From Candidatus Pelearchaeum maunauluense (GTDB taxonomy: Archaea > Thermoproteota > Nitrososphaeria_A > Caldarchaeales > Caldarchaeaceae), in NCBI GenBank assembly GCA_030059675.1, contig JANVYQ010000001.1:124001-188000 (forward strand): DNA of 64,000 nucleotides. The letters run 5' to 3'. Both the position numbers and the translations under genes were made by a program. The notes below the pieces were generated by a model. It was not told the origin of the DNA, searched no databases, and saw only the letters and a list, made by a program, of their open reading frames with translations. Of this stretch, positions 35,321 to 43,623 are shown piece after piece. Each line of letters starts with the position of its first letter. The stretch's first letter is position 1.

Positions 35321-36612
35321 GTCCGCGTCTTTTTCAGGTCTCAGAGGACGATGCCGAGAGGGTGGCGTGTGAGATAGCTGCACGGCGCCCAGACCATCGC
35401 GGCCTCGTGCAATCCATCGCGCACATAATAGCTGATGTGAGGCGGCGGGGAGACGCGGCTTTACTGGAATATACTAGGCAGTTCAACGGCGCAGATCTTA
35501 CGGGGCTGGGCTTAAGGATTGAGCGTAGGGAGATTGACGCTGCGTATAGGGATTTGAGCCCCAGGCTCAGGCGTGCTCTGGAGAGGATGGCCGAGAATAT
35601 CAAGGCGGTTGCGCGTCTCCAGCTCTCGCGTCTAAGGTTTAGCCGCCGCCTCCACGGAGGGGTTGAGATAACACTACGCGCATATCCGCTCCAGAGCGTC
35701 GGCTGCTACATCCCAGGCGGCGTGGCGGCATACCCAAGCACAGCCCTAATGACCACAATACCAGCGAAGGTAGCTGGAGTCAAACGCATAGCGGTATGCA
35801 CACCACCCAACAACAAGGGAGAGGTGAGCAAGCCAGTGCTCGCGGCGCTCAAGATAGCTGGGGTGGAGGAGGCCTATCGCGTGGGAGGCCCCCAGGCGAT
35901 AGCAGCGCTAGCATACGGGACTGAGACCATCAAGCCAGTCGCGAAAATCATAGGCCCAGGCGGAGGATACGTGACAGCAGCCAAGCTCGCAGTCTCCAGC
36001 GATGTAGCGATAGACATGCCCGCAGGGCCTACGGAGCTGGTCGTCTACTCTGATGATGAGAGGCTGGCAGAGGACGTGATGTATGAGCTCTGTGCGCAGG
36101 CTGAGCATAGCACCGACACACTTGTGGGGCTGGTAACTACGGATGAGCGTCTGGCTTCTGCCGTGTTGGAGGGTATGGAGGTGTTTATGAGCAGGTTTGA
36201 GCGGAGCGAGATAATCTCCAAGTCTTGGGATGAGAATGGGTTTGTGGCCACCTGCAAGAGCCGCGAGGCTGCTGCGCGCCTGATAAACGAGATTGCGCCT
36301 GAGCATGTATCCATAATCTCCAAAAACCCTTCACGAATGGCTGAGATGATTACCTCCGCTGGCCTCGTATCGCTGGGCGCCCATACATCAACGGCATTAT
36401 GCGACTACGTGGTGGGTGTTAATCACGTCCTCCCCACCTCTGGATACGCGAAGCTGCGCGGAGGGCTTAGCATACTTGATTATGTCCGCCTAGTCTTCAG
36501 CGTCCGCGCGTCCAAGCGCTCAGCACGTTCTCTGGCTAGGTATGTTGAGGAGCTGGCCTTGGCTGAGGGACTTCCTGGCCATGCTCTAGCCGCGCGTAGG
36601 GTTGGTGAGTAG
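35317..36612 (+). CDS. hisD: HisD, histidinol dehydrogenase
   Basis: A 431-residue enzyme that oxidises L-histidinol to histidine with NAD, Zn-dependent. QSVGCYIPGGVAAYPST, VCTPPNNKGEV, YRVGGPQAIAALAYGTETI, KIIGPGGGYVTAAK, DMPAGPTELV, AQAEHSTDT with Zn ligands, NEIAPEHVSII with the general base, GAHTSTALCDYVVGVNHVLPT and GLSILDYVR are all in order, and the length is normal. It starts at TTG 35317 inside the hisG stop (TTGA overlap), showing translational coupling. Confidence 0.96.
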   Translation: MSPRLFQVSEDDAERVACEIAARRPDHRGLVQSIAHIIADVRRRGDAALLEYTRQFNGADLTGLGLRIERREIDAAYRDLSPRLRRALERMAENIKAVARLQLSRLRFSRRLHGGVEITLRAYPLQSVGCYIPGGVAAYPSTALMTTIPAKVAGVKRIAVCTPPNNKGEVSKPVLAALKIAGVEEAYRVGGPQAIAALAYGTETIKPVAKIIGPGGGYVTAAKLAVSSDVAIDMPAGPTELVVYSDDERLAEDVMYELCAQAEHSTDTLVGLVTTDERLASAVLEGMEVFMSRFERSEIISKSWDENGFVATCKSREAAARLINEIAPEHVSIISKNPSRMAEMITSAGLVSLGAHTSTALCDYVVGVNHVLPTSGYAKLRGGLSILDYVRLVFSVRASKRSARSLARYVEELALAEGLPGHALAARRVGE

Positions 36613-36615
36613 CCC

Positions 36616-37704
36616 TTGAGGCGCGAGGTCCTTGAAGCGCAGAAGAGCAGGCTCGCGGCGATAGCTCCCTTCACACCAGCACCTAGGCCAGAGAGGCGCG
36701 AGGAATGGAAGCTAAAGCTGGACGCCAACGAAAACCACTTTATAGATGGCGGCATCCTGAGAAGGATACTGGCGGAAGCCCTAGAAGAGGTTGACCCACG
36801 TTTCTACCCCGTTGAGGAGTTTCAGCTACTGCGCGAGGATATTTCACGCTGGCTGGGTGTTGGCTCTGATTTGATTGCCCTAGGCTACGGCGCCGACCAG
36901 CTCGTTGAGCTTCTCGTCCAGGCTTTTGGGGTTGGGTATGGTGTTGCCTCAATATCTCCGACGTCCCCCAGCTACGAGACGCGATGCAGGATACTCGGCC
37001 TCAAATACTCGTCAACACCACTACGCGGCGATGGCTTTGAGCTTGATGTTGAGCGCCTCTCGGAGGAGGCGCGGAGGTCTGGCCTGGTCTTCATCTGCTC
37101 CCCCAATAACCCGACTGCAAACCAGTTCAGGCGCGATGATATACTAGCCATCGTTGAGAACGCTGCGTGGGTTGTGGTGGTTGACGAGGCTTACGCCGAC
37201 TTTGGCGAGTATAGCATGGTCGGTGACGTTGAGAGGTATGATAACCTCATAGTCCTCCGCACCTTCTCCAAGTTCTTCGGCCTAGCCGGCCTCCGCGTAG
37301 GCTATCTCATAGCCCCCCGCGATGTTATTGACGCATTCGTCAGGGTTGTTCCACCGTTTAACGTTCCCAGCTTCTCGCTGGCCGCTGCGCGGAGGGCTTT
37401 GCGACACCTTGACCACGCCTTGAAGGCGGTGGAAGAGCTTAAGGCGGAGCGCTCCAGGCTTATACAGCGCCTCAACACGATAAGCGGCGTGAGGGCATTC
37501 CCCTCGCAGGCCAACTTCATATTCCTAACAGCCCACCTAGATTCCTCAATTGCTAGGAGAGCACTATCCGAGTATGGGGTCATGGCCAGGATAATTGAGG
37601 GGATGCCAGGCCTAGGAACCTGCTTCAAGATAACAGTCGGACGGCGCGAGGCTAATGATTCCGTCGTTGAAGCTTTCTCCTCGTTAATGGGTGGTGGTGC
37701 TTGA
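36616..37704 (+). CDS. hisC: HisC, histidinol-phosphate aminotransferase
   Basis: A 362-residue fold-type I PLP aminotransferase. KLDANENHF at the N-terminus, LGYGADQLVELLVQAF, SPTSPSYE, CSPNNPTANQ, VVVDEAYADF and the PLP Lys in LRTFSKFFGLAGLRVGYLIA, then FPSQANFIFL and FKITVGRREAND. Converts imidazole acetol phosphate to histidinol phosphate with glutamate as donor. Start TTG 36616 followed by AGG, 3 bases after hisD; the stop overlaps hisB by 4 bases. Confidence 0.95.
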   Translation: MRREVLEAQKSRLAAIAPFTPAPRPERREEWKLKLDANENHFIDGGILRRILAEALEEVDPRFYPVEEFQLLREDISRWLGVGSDLIALGYGADQLVELLVQAFGVGYGVASISPTSPSYETRCRILGLKYSSTPLRGDGFELDVERLSEEARRSGLVFICSPNNPTANQFRRDDILAIVENAAWVVVVDEAYADFGEYSMVGDVERYDNLIVLRTFSKFFGLAGLRVGYLIAPRDVIDAFVRVVPPFNVPSFSLAAARRALRHLDHALKAVEELKAERSRLIQRLNTISGVRAFPSQANFIFLTAHLDSSIARRALSEYGVMARIIEGMPGLGTCFKITVGRREANDSVVEAFSSLMGGGA

Positions 37705-38276
37705 GAGCCGCGCGTATGGAGAGGAAGACAGCGGAGACCAGCATAGAGGCTGAGGTAAACCTTGATGGCAAGGGCGTTTACAGCGTGGCGACTGGGATAA
37801 AGTTCCTAGACCACATGCTAGCCACGCTCTCCAAACACTCTCTCATAGACATCAACCTACGCGCCGAGGGAGACCTACGCCACCACATCATAGAGGATGT
37901 GGGCATCGTGCTGGGCAGGGCGTTATCCGAAGCCCTGGGCGAGAGACGCGGCATCAAGAGATTCGGCTACGCCATAACACCGATGGACGAAGCACTAGCC
38001 CTAGCCGCTGTCGACCTCGTAAAGAGGCCGAAGCCAGTAATCAGGCTACGCACAAAGCTAGATGCTGTAGAGGACATACCAGTAAGCGAGCTGGCGCATT
38101 TCCTTGAGAGCTTCGCAACATCGCTGGAGGCGGCGGTGCATGTTAGGGTTTTAGCTGGCGGGGACGACCATCACAAGGTTGAGGCAGCATTTAAGGCGCT
38201 TGCCCTAGCCCTACGCCAGGCTATTGAGCAAGACCCGCGTCGCGTTGGGGTACCATCCACGAAGGGGAGCATGTAG
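37701..38276 (+). CDS. hisB: HisB, imidazoleglycerol-phosphate dehydratase
   Basis: A 191-residue stand-alone dehydratase (no fused phosphatase) using two Mn ions. TSIEAEVNLDGKG, GIKFLDHMLATLSKHS, DLRHHIIEDVGIVLGRAL, GYAITPMDEALALAAVDL, LAHFLESFATSLEAAVHV and GGDDHHKVEAAFKALALALRQA contain the His-rich metal sites. Start TTG 37701 in a TTGA overlap with hisC; it is the last gene of hisGDCB. Histidinol-phosphate phosphatase and hisE are not seen nearby. Confidence 0.96.
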   Translation: MRAARMERKTAETSIEAEVNLDGKGVYSVATGIKFLDHMLATLSKHSLIDINLRAEGDLRHHIIEDVGIVLGRALSEALGERRGIKRFGYAITPMDEALALAAVDLVKRPKPVIRLRTKLDAVEDIPVSELAHFLESFATSLEAAVHVRVLAGGDDHHKVEAAFKALALALRQAIEQDPRRVGVPSTKGSM

Positions 38277-38286
38277 AACAAAATAT

Positions 38287-38841
38287 TCATCCATAGAGGA
38301 TGGCGTGAACCTGATGCGGGCCATGAACACCCACCACCAGCCTAAGCTCTATGTCAGCGGTCTTGCTGGGTCCTGAGATTAGCGTGATGACAGCTCCCCG
38401 ATTCTTTATCGTCTCGCTCATCACGCCAGCTAGGTCCTGAAGTCTCTTGACGATGTTCTCCCTGTTTAGGAGGCAGGCGTGTATTCTGGGTATTGTGGAG
38501 ACCAGCCTATCCTTCTGGTCTTGCGTTATCTCCACCAACGTTCCCGTCTCAGCTACCGCGAAGTCTGGCATCGTTATACCAGCGTCGGCCATGTTCATCT
38601 CACGGGGAGCGTTGTTTGAGGGCTCTATCACGTCTATCCCAGCAGACCTGACGCTCCTCAGCACGTGCTCGCGCGCATCGCCTCTCATCCTAGCTACAAC
38701 CACGCGCCTAACTCCCTGGCCAACCAGTAGGTTGGTGAGCGTGAGAACAGCCTCGCCGAATGTGCGCGTCTCATAGACCTTGCCACCCTGCTCGGTGAAA
38801 CGCTCCCTGAAGAGACTAGCCAGCCGCGCGTTTCCAGGCAT
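38287..38841 (-). CDS. LUD-domain protein (LutC/YkgG family)
   Basis: A 184-residue LUD domain: an N-terminal helix with LASLFRERFTEQGGKVYETRTFGEAV, then GVRRVVVARMRGD, the typical ADAGITMPDFAVAETGTLVEI segment, and the C-terminal LISGPSKTADIELRLVVGVHGPHQVHAIL. The family includes LutC of the lactate oxidation complex; LutA (FeS) and LutB are not adjacent. The precise role is unknown, probably lactate or related 2-hydroxy-acid metabolism. It is convergent with hisB, 10 bases apart. Confidence 0.88.
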   Translation of the reverse strand: MPGNARLASLFRERFTEQGGKVYETRTFGEAVLTLTNLLVGQGVRRVVVARMRGDAREHVLRSVRSAGIDVIEPSNNAPREMNMADAGITMPDFAVAETGTLVEITQDQKDRLVSTIPRIHACLLNRENIVKRLQDLAGVMSETIKNRGAVITLISGPSKTADIELRLVVGVHGPHQVHAILYG

Positions 38842-38955
38842 CGGCTAAACCTCTACATCATGAGCCCCTGAGCCATAATTTTAACCAGATACAAGCCCTC
38901 CCCATTGAAACACTATTAAGCTCCCGCGTGCGTGGGGCTTTAGCGTGGATGGCGC

Positions 38956-40245
38956 TTGAGGCTTATCGCAGACCTACAGCTCCATAGCCGTTTTTCTGGC
39001 GCGACCTCTGATAAGATGCGCGTAGGCGAGATTAGCTATTATGCGCAGCTTAAGGGGCTTAACCTCCTCGGAACTGGCGACGCTCTCCACCCCACATGGC
39101 TTGCGGAGCTTGAGGATAGCCTAGAAGAGCTGGAGGGCTCTGGCCTCTACGTCTCGCGGAGCGGCGAGTATCGTGGAATCTTCTTCATAGTCCAGACGGA
39201 GGTTGCTACAGTCCACGAGCTTGGTGGAAAAGCTAGGAGGATACACCACGTAATCCTGATGCCCAGTTTTGAGATAGCCCACCAGCTCCGCGACCTGCTT
39301 GAGCCTTATGGAAACATAGACGCAGACGGCAGGCCTGTGCTGGAGATAACGCCAGCCGAGCTTGTGGAGATAGTCATGGCAACCTCACGCGATAACTTGG
39401 TCTTCCCAGCCCACGCGTGGACGCCCTGGTGGAGCATCTTCGGAGCCTTCAGCGGCGTTGACAGGGTTGAGGAATGCTACGAGGACCAGACGAAGCACAT
39501 ACACGCGATAGAGACTGGGCTTAGCAGCGACCCGCCCATGAACTATCGCTGCAGCTGGCTGGATAGGTATGTATTGCTGAGTAGCTCAGACGCTCATAGC
39601 CCCTATCCGTATAGAATAGGCCGCGAGGCTGTTGTGTTTGAGCTTCGGAGACCATCCTACCGCGAGCTGGTAGACGCTGTTAGGAGACGTGATAAGAGCA
39701 GGATAAAGATGACGGTTGAGGTTCCGCCTGAGTATGGGAAGTATCACTGGTCTGGCCACCGTAGGTGCGGCTTCGGGCCTGTAAGCCCCTCTGAGGCCAA
39801 GAAACTGGGATACAAATGCCCTGTCTGCGGGAGGAAGCTCACCAAGGGTGTTGACGACAGGGTTGAGGAGCTGGCCGACCGAGAGCCTGGCTACACACCA
39901 CCCGACGCCATCGGCTTCATACGCCTCCTACCCCTACAGGAGCTCATCGCGGTCTCCCTCGGCATGGGGCCTGAGGCAGAGGCGAAGCTGATGAGCCAGA
40001 AGGTCTGGAAACAATACCTAAAGCTCATAGAAGCTTTTGGCAACGAGTTCAACATACTCCTAGACGCGTCTATAGAGTCCATCAGGGAGCAAGCTGGGCC
40101 TAGGCTTGCGGAGCTTATAGCGGCGATGCGTGAGGATAGGCTGAGGTTCACGCCTGGCTATGATGGTGTTTATGGCCGTTTGATGCTTGGTGAGGCGAGG
40201 AGCGAGGGAGCGAAGGCAGGCGGCACGCTTGACCGCTACTACTAG
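38956..40245 (+). CDS. Endonuclease Q (PHP-family repair nuclease)
   Basis: A 429-residue PHP-domain protein matching archaeal EndoQ/TIGR00375: metal-site ADLQLHSRFSGATSDKM, LGTGDALHPTWL, the RRIHHVILMPSFE stretch, FPAHAWTPWWSIFG, ETGLSSDPPMNYRCSWLDRY and SSSDAHSPYPYRIGREA. A zinc element follows (HRRCGFGP about residue 272, CPVCGRKL about 289) and then helical C-terminal domains with GYTPPDAIGFIRLLPLQE. EndoQ cuts DNA 5' of deaminated bases (uracil, hypoxanthine) and abasic sites. The start TTG 38956 is followed by AGG. The AlkA-type glycosylase at 61883 is another repair gene in the window. Confidence 0.9.
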   Translation: MRLIADLQLHSRFSGATSDKMRVGEISYYAQLKGLNLLGTGDALHPTWLAELEDSLEELEGSGLYVSRSGEYRGIFFIVQTEVATVHELGGKARRIHHVILMPSFEIAHQLRDLLEPYGNIDADGRPVLEITPAELVEIVMATSRDNLVFPAHAWTPWWSIFGAFSGVDRVEECYEDQTKHIHAIETGLSSDPPMNYRCSWLDRYVLLSSSDAHSPYPYRIGREAVVFELRRPSYRELVDAVRRRDKSRIKMTVEVPPEYGKYHWSGHRRCGFGPVSPSEAKKLGYKCPVCGRKLTKGVDDRVEELADREPGYTPPDAIGFIRLLPLQELIAVSLGMGPEAEAKLMSQKVWKQYLKLIEAFGNEFNILLDASIESIREQAGPRLAELIAAMREDRLRFTPGYDGVYGRLMLGEARSEGAKAGGTLDRYY

Positions 40246-41423
40246 CGCGCCCGCCTTATGAGCTGAGCCAACACAGCACCAGCCAATGAGATTATGGCGG
40301 CCAACTGGAAAGCCGCTGGGAAGCCCAGAGCGTCTATTACATATCCGCCGAGCGGCGCGCCTACAGCCTGGCCCGCGCTGAAGAATATTGTTACGAAGCC
40401 CCCTGCGGCTGAGCGTAGGCGCTGCTCAACCGTATCAGCCGCTGCAACCACTGCCAGCGTCGGCACACTCCACGCTGCTATCCCGAAGATGGCCGCCGAA
40501 AAAGTGGCGAGCTGGGAAGTTCCAGCGGTTATCGCCAGATACGCGATAGCAAGCGTCGTGTATGCCAGGCTTATCGCAGCCCTGCGTCCAATCTTGTCAG
40601 ACGCAAAGCCCCAGATGAAGCCGCTTGAAATGCTCAGCACGCCAGCCATGAAGAATACCCTACCAGCAGTCCCCACCTCCATGCCTATGCCGCTCACCAT
40701 GTAAGCCACCAAGTATGTGATGTAGATTATGTATGACAAACCGTAGGCGAGGTATGTGAGTCCTATAATCCATAGGTGGGGTGAGAAGATGACATCACCC
40801 CAGGCGAGAACTGGTGTATGTGCTCGTTCTCCTCTGGCTGTTGTATCTGGCCTGTCTCTCACCAGCGTTGCCACGAGGAGGGCTATCGCTATGAGCGCCG
40901 CTCCCATGTATATCCATGCATAGCACCATCCCTCTGGCTGCTATGCATGTATTATCGCTGGCACGGCTATTCCAGCCGCGGCGAAGCCAGAGCCTATCCC
41001 AGCGGCCACAATACCAGTAGCCCTTCCCCTCAAGTGTTGTGGGAACCAGATTGATGGGAGAACAACCGCTGGCAGGTAGAGGCCTCCATTTCCAAGCCCA
41101 GTGAAGAGCCGTGTGATTAACGCTGAGAGTGTGTCGGAAACTCTTGACGTTGCTATCATGCTGGCACCCATGAGGAAGGCCGCGGCTGTCATGACAATCC
41201 TTGAGCCGTATCTACTCGCCAAGAAGCCTCCTATCGTGGCAAGCGTCATGTAGCCGAGGAAGTTGCCGAACTCAATAATCCCCATGCTGGTGTAGTCAAC
41301 GCCCAGCGAGGCGCGCATGTCTTCCAACAGTAGCGAGTAGGCGAACCTGCCGAAGCCGTGAGCGCCCAAGACGCTTACAAACGCTACCCCAACGATAACC
41401 CAGCCGTAGTAGATTCTACCCAA
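40242..41423 (-). pseudogene. MFS permease gene with an in-frame TAG
   Basis: One continuous frame of about 393 codons is broken only by TAG 40941-40943 (codon 161). The first half carries TM1-5 of an OFA/oxalate-formate-type MFS protein (YGWVIVGVAFVSVLGAHG, FLASRYGSR, WFPQHLRGRATGIVAAG). After the stop QPEGWCYAWIYMGAALIAI continues into the second half with WGFASDKIGRRAAISL and SAGQAVGAPLGGYVIDALG. The lesion is in the loop before TM6. Substrate unknown, perhaps a carboxylate. The 3' end overlaps EndoQ by 4 bases. Confidence 0.85.
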
Positions 41424-41471
41424 CCAGCATCACCGCGGCCATGAAGGAGAGGAGGGACGCCTCCCCTCTCT

Positions 41472-42293
41472 TTAGAGCCTGTAACCGTATTTCTCGGCTA
41501 CGCGCCTGGCTTCCTCATCCCAGCCCAGCTCAAACAGCCCATCAACGATGTAGCTGAGATAATCATCTCTTGGTCTCTGTCCCTCTACCTTGTAAAGCTC
41601 GGTAGCGACGTAAACATCCGCGTAGTATTGCTGGCCATCCCTGCCATGGACGCGGACAATCCTGCGGGTGTAGTTTTCTGGATAGCCCTCATAGCGGTCT
41701 AGTGTTTTCAGCTCTCTTTGGGTTATTGTGTAGAGAGCGCCATATACCCGCGAGCCCGTGTTTGGCTCTATGTTCGCGCATATTCCGCTGCCGCATCTCT
41801 TGTTGAAGACGAGCTCGTATCCCTCTAGTATTGCTGGTATCCTCCTGGCTGGTTTAACGTTCCTCTCAGCAAGCCTACGCGACGCCATGTTGGAGCCGTA
41901 TGCGAAGTAGTTTAAGCATCCTTTCCCTCCAGCGTAGTCTCCGTCTTCTACTGCTCTAGCGCTCTCCACCTGCTTTCCCGTGTATTCGTAGAACTGCGCA
42001 GACTCGCGGAAGCGTTTTTCCTCATCAAAATAGACATCCACGGCCACGCGTCTGTAGAGGCCGCCTTCAACGTCTTCAACCCTGTCCAGCTCCTCCAGCA
42101 GACTCTCGCTTATCTCATACACCTCTCCCCAGACCCGTCCATCGCCCATAACCGCGCCTGGGTATTCTCCCAGGTCTATGAGCCTATATCCCTCTATGAA
42201 ACCCCTACCCACGAGCCTAGAGCCCTTAAGCCTACCATGCAAGCTGAACCCACACATCAGCAAACCATAGACGAAGAGGAGAAGACTGCGCAT
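41472..42293 (-). CDS. Tandem gamma-glutamylcyclotransferase-like protein
   Basis: A 273-residue protein made of two GGCT/AIG2 folds. Domain 1 (about 1-118) begins LLLFVYGLLMCGF, runs through YPGAVMGDGRVWGEVYEI, and has DRVEDVEGGLYRR. Domain 2 (about 125-273) begins LNYFAYGSNMASRRLAER and has VYGALYTITQRELKTLDRYEGYPENYTRR, with YGSN forming the 5-oxoproline cradle. GGCT enzymes release 5-oxoproline from gamma-glutamyl compounds. The YGSN and catalytic Glu pattern is better conserved in domain 2. The double arrangement is unusual; single-domain forms of about 120-190 residues are common. Confidence 0.8.
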   Translation of the reverse strand: MRSLLLFVYGLLMCGFSLHGRLKGSRLVGRGFIEGYRLIDLGEYPGAVMGDGRVWGEVYEISESLLEELDRVEDVEGGLYRRVAVDVYFDEEKRFRESAQFYEYTGKQVESARAVEDGDYAGGKGCLNYFAYGSNMASRRLAERNVKPARRIPAILEGYELVFNKRCGSGICANIEPNTGSRVYGALYTITQRELKTLDRYEGYPENYTRRIVRVHGRDGQQYYADVYVATELYKVEGQRPRDDYLSYIVDGLFELGWDEEARRVAEKYGYRL

Positions 42294-42369
42294 AGGGAGT
42301 ATGGTGGAGCGGCTTCCTACTTATCGTTTATCAAGCCCTTTTATATAGCGCTACTACGCCGATTATACC

Positions 42370-42645
42370 ATGCCACACCATATAGAGCTCTTCGTGGGCG
42401 GCTGCCCCCTATGCGAGCGTGTGAAGAATATGATTGAGGTCGGTAAATGCGTTGGCTGCGTGTTGGAGGTTCATGACTTGAGCAGGGATTATGAGAGGGT
42501 TGGTGATAAGGTGCGCGAGTATAGGATACGCTGCGTGCCCACGATAGTTATAGATGGCAGGATTAAGGTTGAGGGGCTTCCAGAGTTCAGCTTCGTGTGC
42601 AGCGATGAGTTTTACCAGTGGCTTGAGAGCGAGTATAAGACGTAG
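42370..42645 (+). CDS. Glutaredoxin/thioredoxin-like small redox protein
   Basis: A 91-residue thioredoxin-fold protein with active site GGCPLCERVKNMI (CPLC, residues 12-15), a second Cys pair (VGKCVGCVLEV) after the first helix, and the cis-Pro strand RIRCVPTIVIDGRIKVEG. The extra cysteines at positions about 27, 30 and 58 suggest metal or multi-disulfide chemistry, as in mercury- or alkylmercury-type glutaredoxin-like proteins, but no mer gene is near. Start ATG 42370. Ribokinase follows after 29 bases. Confidence 0.82.
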   Translation: MPHHIELFVGGCPLCERVKNMIEVGKCVGCVLEVHDLSRDYERVGDKVREYRIRCVPTIVIDGRIKVEGLPEFSFVCSDEFYQWLESEYKT

Positions 42646-42674
42646 CACACGCCTCCCGCGTGTGGTGTATATCC

Positions 42675-43595
42675 TTGAGCATAAACATAGCTGTTCTAGG
42701 CGCCACGCATGTGGATTATACCCTAGTTGTTGAGCGTCTGCCGCGCGTGGGCGAGACGGTGATAGGGGGAGAGCTGAAGTTCTCGCTAGGCGGTAAGGGC
42801 GCTAATCAGGCTGTAGCAGCCTCACGTCTGGGGGCTGAGACCTTCTTCATAAGCCGTGTCGGCGAAGACGCTCTAGGTGGAGTGGCCATAGAAGGACTTA
42901 GGAAGAACAACGTCCATACCGAGTATGTCTATGCAGACCCAGACCACCCGACTGGGATCGCGCTAATCTTCGTGGATAGGGAGGGTAGGAATATGATAGG
43001 CGTGGCGCCAGGCGTGGATGAGCATATAACACCCAACGACGTTGATAATGCGCGGGAAGCCCTGAGCAGGGCGGCGGTCTTCCTGACCCAGCTTGAGATA
43101 CCCGTAGCGACTGTAGAGTATGCGGTGCGCGAGGTTAAGAGGATGGGGAAGACTGTCATACTGAACCCAGCGCCAGCGAAGCCTCTGCCAGAAAGCCTGC
43201 TCTCATGCGTTGACATACTAACGCCAAACGAGGTTGAGCTGGCCATGCTCACAAACGAGCAGCCGAAAACGCAGAATGGAGTCATAAGCGCCGCGCGCAA
43301 GCTAATAGACAACGGCGTGGGAGCTGTGGTAGTAACGCTGGGCGCCGAGGGGGCGCTACTAGTTACGGAGGAGGCGGAGCTCCACATAAGGGGTGTTAGG
43401 GTGAGCGCGGTAGATACCACAGGGGCAGGCGACGCGTTCAACGCTGCCATGGCTGTTATGCTCGCACGCGGCCGCGAGCTGGACGAGGCTGTCCGCTACG
43501 CAAACTACGCAGGAGCGCTGGCAACAACAAAGCTGGGCGCACAAGAGGCGCTACCCACAATAGAGGAATTGGAACGCTTCCTGGCGAAACGATAA
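42675..43595 (+). CDS. rbsK: Ribokinase (PfkB family)
   Basis: A 306-residue sugar kinase: NIAVLGATHVDYTLVVERLPRVGETV, FSLGGKGANQAVAASRLGAET with signature 1, IAVDREGRN-type FVDREGRNMIGVAPG, LTPNEVEL, VVTLGAEGALLV, and the catalytic signature 2 DTTGAGDAFNAAMAV with the general base Asp. ATP-dependent phosphorylation of ribose or of a nucleoside/deoxyribose analogue is expected. The start TTG 42675 is followed by AGC and gives a normal N-terminus; the frame opens at 42660. The 6-phosphogluconate dehydrogenase follows after 28 bases, so a pentose-metabolism operon is likely. Confidence 0.9.
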   Translation: MSINIAVLGATHVDYTLVVERLPRVGETVIGGELKFSLGGKGANQAVAASRLGAETFFISRVGEDALGGVAIEGLRKNNVHTEYVYADPDHPTGIALIFVDREGRNMIGVAPGVDEHITPNDVDNAREALSRAAVFLTQLEIPVATVEYAVREVKRMGKTVILNPAPAKPLPESLLSCVDILTPNEVELAMLTNEQPKTQNGVISAARKLIDNGVGAVVVTLGAEGALLVTEEAELHIRGVRVSAVDTTGAGDAFNAAMAVMLARGRELDEAVRYANYAGALATTKLGAQEALPTIEELERFLAKR

Positions 43596-43623
43596 ATTAT
43601 TAAAGAGCAGGGTAGATTGTTGG

